From the NCBI GenBank assembly GCA_017617035.1, contig JAFZWV010000014.1, forward strand, positions 1 to 32,281: a DNA stretch of 32,281 nt. The letters run 5' to 3'. The position numbers and the translations under genes were made by a program. Under the pieces are notes generated by a model that had not been told where the DNA came from, searched no databases, and saw only the letters and a list, made by a program, of their open reading frames with translations. This document shows positions 29,623 to 32,281 of the stretch, one piece after another; the stretch's first letter is position 1; each line of letters starts with the position of its first letter. The DNA comes from Bacteroidales bacterium (GTDB lineage: Bacteria; Bacteroidota; Bacteroidia; Bacteroidales; UBA932).

Positions 29623-31482
29623 ATGGATCGCATACTGGATCGTATAAATTCCCCGGCAGACATCAAGTCTCTGGATATGAACCAACTCAGGCAGCTATGC
29701 TCGGAGCTGCGTTCATATATGATCGAGGTATGCTCGGACCATCCGGGACACTTGGCTTCCAGTCTGGGAGCGGTGGAACTTATCGTTGGTTTGCATTATG
29801 TCTATGACGCGCCGAAGGACAAGATGATCTTCGACGTGGGCCATCAGGCTTATGCACACAAGATACTGACCGGCAGGAAGGAGGCTTTCAAGGCGCTCCG
29901 CACCCGCGAGGGCGTGAGCGGCTTCCCGAAGATGAGTGAGAGCGAGTACGACGCCTTCGGCGTTGGCCACGCCTCGAACTCGGTCAGCGCCGCCCTCGGC
30001 TATGCGGAGGCCTTCGCTCTTCAGGGTTCGGACGCCCACAGCATTGCCCTTATCGGCGACGGTGCCCTTTCCGGCGGACTGGCTTTCGAGGCTCTCAACA
30101 ATGCCGGCACCAGCAAGGCCAACATCCTGATAGTTCTCAACGACAATAATCAGTCTATCGACAAGGCCATAGGCGGTATTCATCAACATCTTTTCCGCAT
30201 CACGTCCAGCGGTAAGTACAATACCTTCAAGGACAAGGTGTGGAACAAGATGGGAGACAGGCGCCTGAGGCGTTTCCTTCAGCGCTGGATACGCTCGCTT
30301 AAGTCATGGATAGTAAAACGCACTGGCGGCGATATTTTCGAGGCCCTCGGACTTCGTTACTTCGGTCCCATAGGCGGCAATGATATCGAACAGGTGGTGG
30401 CCAGCCTCCGTAAGATCAAGAGAATCCATGGCCCGGTGGTGCTCCACTGCATCACCTCGAAGGGCAGCGGCTATGGTCCGGCTGAGGATGATCCCTGCGT
30501 GTGGCATGCTCCCGGTAAGTTCGATCCCGAGACCGGCGACCGCATCGTGTCTGTCAATAAGGTAGACCGTTTCCAGGATGTGTTCGGTCAGGTGCTGTGC
30601 GAACTTGCCGCAAAGGACGAGCGCATAGTCGGAGTTACCCCTGCCATGGCCAGCGGCTGCGGAATGAACCTGTTCGCCCGCGACTATCCGGAGCGCTTTT
30701 TCGACGTCGGTATCGAAGAGGAACACGCCGTGACTTTCAGCGCGGGTCTTGCCGCCGCAGGCATGCGTCCTTTCTGCAACATCTATTCGACCTTCTCCCA
30801 GAGGGCCTATGACCAGATAATCCACGACGTGGCTCTTCAGAACCTTCCCGTCGTGCTTTGCTTCGACCGCGCCGGCTTGGTCGGCGAGGACGGGGCAACA
30901 CACCACGGCATGTTCGACCTGGCCGCGTATCGCGCCATCCCGAACTGCGTGGTCGCCGCCCCCGCCGACGGCGCCGAGCTCAAGAGTCTCATGTACTCTG
31001 CCCTGAAATACGAAGGCGGCCCTTATATAATAAGGTATCCGCGCGGGAGCGCGGGCGAGACTCCGTGGAGAGACGCCGACTATGAAGAACTGCCGCTCGG
31101 AAAGGCGGTCGAATGCCGCAAGGGCAGCAAGGTCGCGGTTATCGCTATCGGTCCTTGCGTCCATGCCGCGCTCAAGGCGGCCGAGGACTTCGGCGACAAG
31201 GTCGGAGTATACAACTTCCGCTTCCTCAAACCGCTCGACGAGGAGATGCTTGCGCGTATCGCAAAGTCCTACAAAAAGATCATCACGGTCGAAGACGGTT
31301 CGCTCAAGGGCGGACTTTACGGCGCAGTTTGCGAGTTCCTCGCAGATAAGGCCCCAGGAGTACCTGTGGTAGGTATCGGAGCCCCAGATGAGTTCATTAA
31401 CCACGACACTCAGGCCGCGCAGCGCAAAGAGTGCGGAATTGACGCCGAAGGGATTTCAAGAAAAATTTCTGAAATCTTTTAA
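29623..31482 (+). CDS. dxs: 1-deoxy-D-xylulose-5-phosphate synthase (619 aa)
   Basis: This thiamine diphosphate enzyme condenses pyruvate and glyceraldehyde 3-phosphate, the first step of the MEP isoprenoid pathway. Motifs in order are HPGHLASSLGAVEL, FDVGHQAYAHKILTGR, the ThDP-binding GDGALSGGLAFEALNNAG with NDNNQSID, KGSGYGPAEDDP, the pyrimidine-domain DVGIEEEHAVTFSAGLA, and the transketolase C-terminal domain with TVEDGSLKGGLYGAV. Length is normal. The frame is open seven codons further up to 29602, but the promoter box overlaps that stretch. The region around residues 200-235 is shorter and more basic than in E. coli Dxs, as in other Bacteroidetes. A tRNA-tuf operon follows. Confidence 0.96.
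   Translation: MDRILDRINSPADIKSLDMNQLRQLCSELRSYMIEVCSDHPGHLASSLGAVELIVGLHYVYDAPKDKMIFDVGHQAYAHKILTGRKEAFKALRTREGVSGFPKMSESEYDAFGVGHASNSVSAALGYAEAFALQGSDAHSIALIGDGALSGGLAFEALNNAGTSKANILIVLNDNNQSIDKAIGGIHQHLFRITSSGKYNTFKDKVWNKMGDRRLRRFLQRWIRSLKSWIVKRTGGDIFEALGLRYFGPIGGNDIEQVVASLRKIKRIHGPVVLHCITSKGSGYGPAEDDPCVWHAPGKFDPETGDRIVSVNKVDRFQDVFGQVLCELAAKDERIVGVTPAMASGCGMNLFARDYPERFFDVGIEEEHAVTFSAGLAAAGMRPFCNIYSTFSQRAYDQIIHDVALQNLPVVLCFDRAGLVGEDGATHHGMFDLAAYRAIPNCVVAAPADGAELKSLMYSALKYEGGPYIIRYPRGSAGETPWRDADYEELPLGKAVECRKGSKVAVIAIGPCVHAALKAAEDFGDKVGVYNFRFLKPLDEEMLARIAKSYKKIITVEDGSLKGGLYGAVCEFLADKAPGVPVVGIGAPDEFINHDTQAAQRKECGIDAEGISRKISEIF
31452..31480 (+). terminator. Probable dxs terminator overlapping its stop codon
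   Basis: GATTTC-A-AGAAA and TTTCT-GAAATC form an A/T-rich stem with one bulged base, followed by TTTT and a second T-rich run. The stem lies in the last codons of dxs. It is weak in G/C, so the call is tentative. Confidence 0.45.
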
Positions 31483-31490
31483 AATCTTTT

Positions 31491-31519
31491 TTGTTTTTCC
31501 CAAAAGTTGCCTATATTTG
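31491..31519 (+). promoter_or_regulatory. Promoter of the tRNA-tuf operon
   Basis: TTG (31491-31493, within a T run) and TATATTTG (31512-31519) are 18 nt apart, close to the Bacteroidetes consensus. The start would be near 31526, 30 nt before the first tRNA. Confidence 0.7.
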
Positions 31520-31555
31520 CAGTCCTTTTTGAGAAAAGAGGGCATTGACATAATT

Positions 31556-31629
31556 GCCGATGTAGCTCAGCTGGCCAGAGCACGTGATTTGTAATCTCGG
31601 GGTCGACGGTTCGAATCCGCCCATCGGCT
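31556..31629 (+). tRNA. tRNA-Thr (anticodon TGT)
   Basis: The 74-nt cloverleaf has acceptor GCCGATG/CATCGGC, discriminator T, anticodon loop TTTGTAA giving TGT, and T arm GACGG/CCGCC with TTCGAAT. The middle pair of the anticodon stem CGTGA/TCTCG is a T-T mismatch. It corresponds to thrU of the E. coli tufB operon. Confidence 0.93.
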
Positions 31630-31661
31630 CGCTTCTGCCTGAGCGCATACAGGCAAGTTTT

Positions 31662-31743
31662 GGGCAAGTACCAGAGTGGCCAAATGGGGCAGACTGTAAA
31701 TCTGCTGGTTATACCTTCGGTGGTTCGAATCCATCCTTGCCCA
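31662..31743 (+). tRNA. tRNA-Tyr (anticodon GTA)
   Basis: A class II tRNA of 82 nt with a long variable arm, acceptor GGGCAAG/CTTGCCC, discriminator A and anticodon loop CTGTAAA giving GTA. CCA is encoded right after it (31744-31746), which sets it apart from the other tRNAs here. It corresponds to tyrU. Confidence 0.95.
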
Positions 31744-31766
31744 CCACATGAGTGGGACACCACTTC

Positions 31767-31838
31767 GCGGGGTTCGTATAATGGCTATTATGCCAGCCTT
31801 CCAAGCTGGAAATGGGAGTTCGATTCTCCTACCCCGCT
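31767..31838 (+). tRNA. tRNA-Gly (anticodon TCC)
   Basis: The 72-nt cloverleaf has acceptor GCGGGGT/ACCCCGC, discriminator T, anticodon stem CCAGC/GCTGG and loop CTTCCAA giving TCC. It corresponds to glyT. Confidence 0.95.
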
Positions 31839-31847
31839 CAAAAGAAT

Positions 31848-31919
<72 letters not shown>

Positions 31920-31952
31920 CTTTTTTTTTGACAACTTTTATTTCATAATATT

Positions 31953-32281
31953 ATGGCAAAAGAAACATTCGTAAGAACCAAACCGCACGTCAACATCGGT
32001 ACTATCGGCCACGTTGACCACGGCAAGACTACCCTTACCGCTGCTATCACCAAGGTGCTCGCAGCTCGCGTTAAGGGTAACGAAGGCAAGATCAAGTCCT
32101 TCGACCAGATCGACAACGCTCCCGAAGAGAAAGAGCGTGGTATTACCATCAACACCGCTCACGTTGAGTACGAGACCGAGGCACGTCACTATGCACACGT
32201 CGACTGCCCTGGCCACGCCGACTACGTGAAGAACATGGTTACCGGTGCAGCCCAGATGGATGGTGCAATCCTCGTTGTGGC
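31953..32281 (+). CDS. tuf: Elongation factor Tu, N-terminal part (runs off the window)
   Basis: This GTPase carries aminoacyl-tRNA to the ribosome. The first 109 codons are present: start [21 protein letters not shown]-loop [11 protein letters not shown], switch I with [15 protein letters not shown], switch [14 protein letters not shown], and [13 protein letters not shown] at the edge. It is the last visible gene of the Thr-Tyr-Gly-Thr-tuf unit. The 33-nt leader after tRNA-Thr begins with about ten T residues, which could reduce read-through from the tRNAs. Confidence 0.98.
   Translation, partial: MAKETFVRTKPHVNIGTIGHVDHGKTTLTAAITKVLAARVKGNEGKIKSFDQIDNAPEEKERGITINTAHVEYETEARHYAHVDCPGHADYVKNMVTGAAQMDGAILVV

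Overview
The window looks like chromosomal DNA of an anaerobic, fermentative member of the Bacteroidales. The grounds are repeated promoter boxes of the Bacteroidetes form TAnnTTTG, a typical Bacteroidetes gene set (DUF6913-like protein, LptF/G-type permease, paired M23 peptidases, RseC-RnfBCDGEA order) and a GC-rich codon choice. A Rikenellaceae-like lineage is possible, but I cannot fix the family from the sequence alone.

Layout. 1-600: the 5' end of a zinc-ribbon transposase (minus), a 32-bp perfect palindrome, then tRNA-Pro and tRNA-Ser on the minus strand with their own promoter. 598-2106: glnA. 2107-3948: a mobile island with an unknown small gene and a REP-associated tyrosine transposase (RAYT), flanked by two related ~130-bp palindromic repeats in direct orientation. 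3949-20447: one long co-directional run. It begins with alaS, a fused LptG-like permease/methionyl-tRNA formyltransferase, two M23 peptidases, a MerR-type regulator, a coiled-coil zinc-ribbon protein and dnaB. It continues with rseC and the complete rnfBCDGEA operon, and ends with a small barrel-like exported protein and a lipoprotein endonuclease. 20483-22793 (minus): tRNA-Arg followed 6 nt later by nfnA and nfnB. 22845-23864: a serine hydrolase lipoprotein. 23904-24130: three tandem hairpins and one copy of an 80-bp repeat. 24118-27733: a flippase-like membrane protein, a PfkB sugar/nucleoside kinase, a DUF6913-like protein, a small exporter and ssb, bounded by the second, inverted copy of the 80-bp repeat. 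27838-29238: an MFS transporter. 29270-29540: a 78-bp tandem repeat. 29623-31482: dxs. 31556-32281: tRNA-Thr, Tyr, Gly, Thr and the start of tuf, in the same order as the E. coli tufB operon.

Functionally, Rnf (ferredoxin:NAD+ oxidoreductase, ion pump) and NfnAB (ferredoxin/NADH/NADP+ transhydrogenase) form a redox-balancing set for a ferredoxin-based fermenter. GlnA assimilates ammonium, and AlaS, Fmt, Tuf and the tRNAs serve translation. The least ordinary items are the RAYT island with its paired repeats, the LptG-Fmt fusion, the 80-bp inverted repeats placed at gene 3' ends, the 78-bp tandem array before dxs, and the tRNA that directly abuts nfnA.
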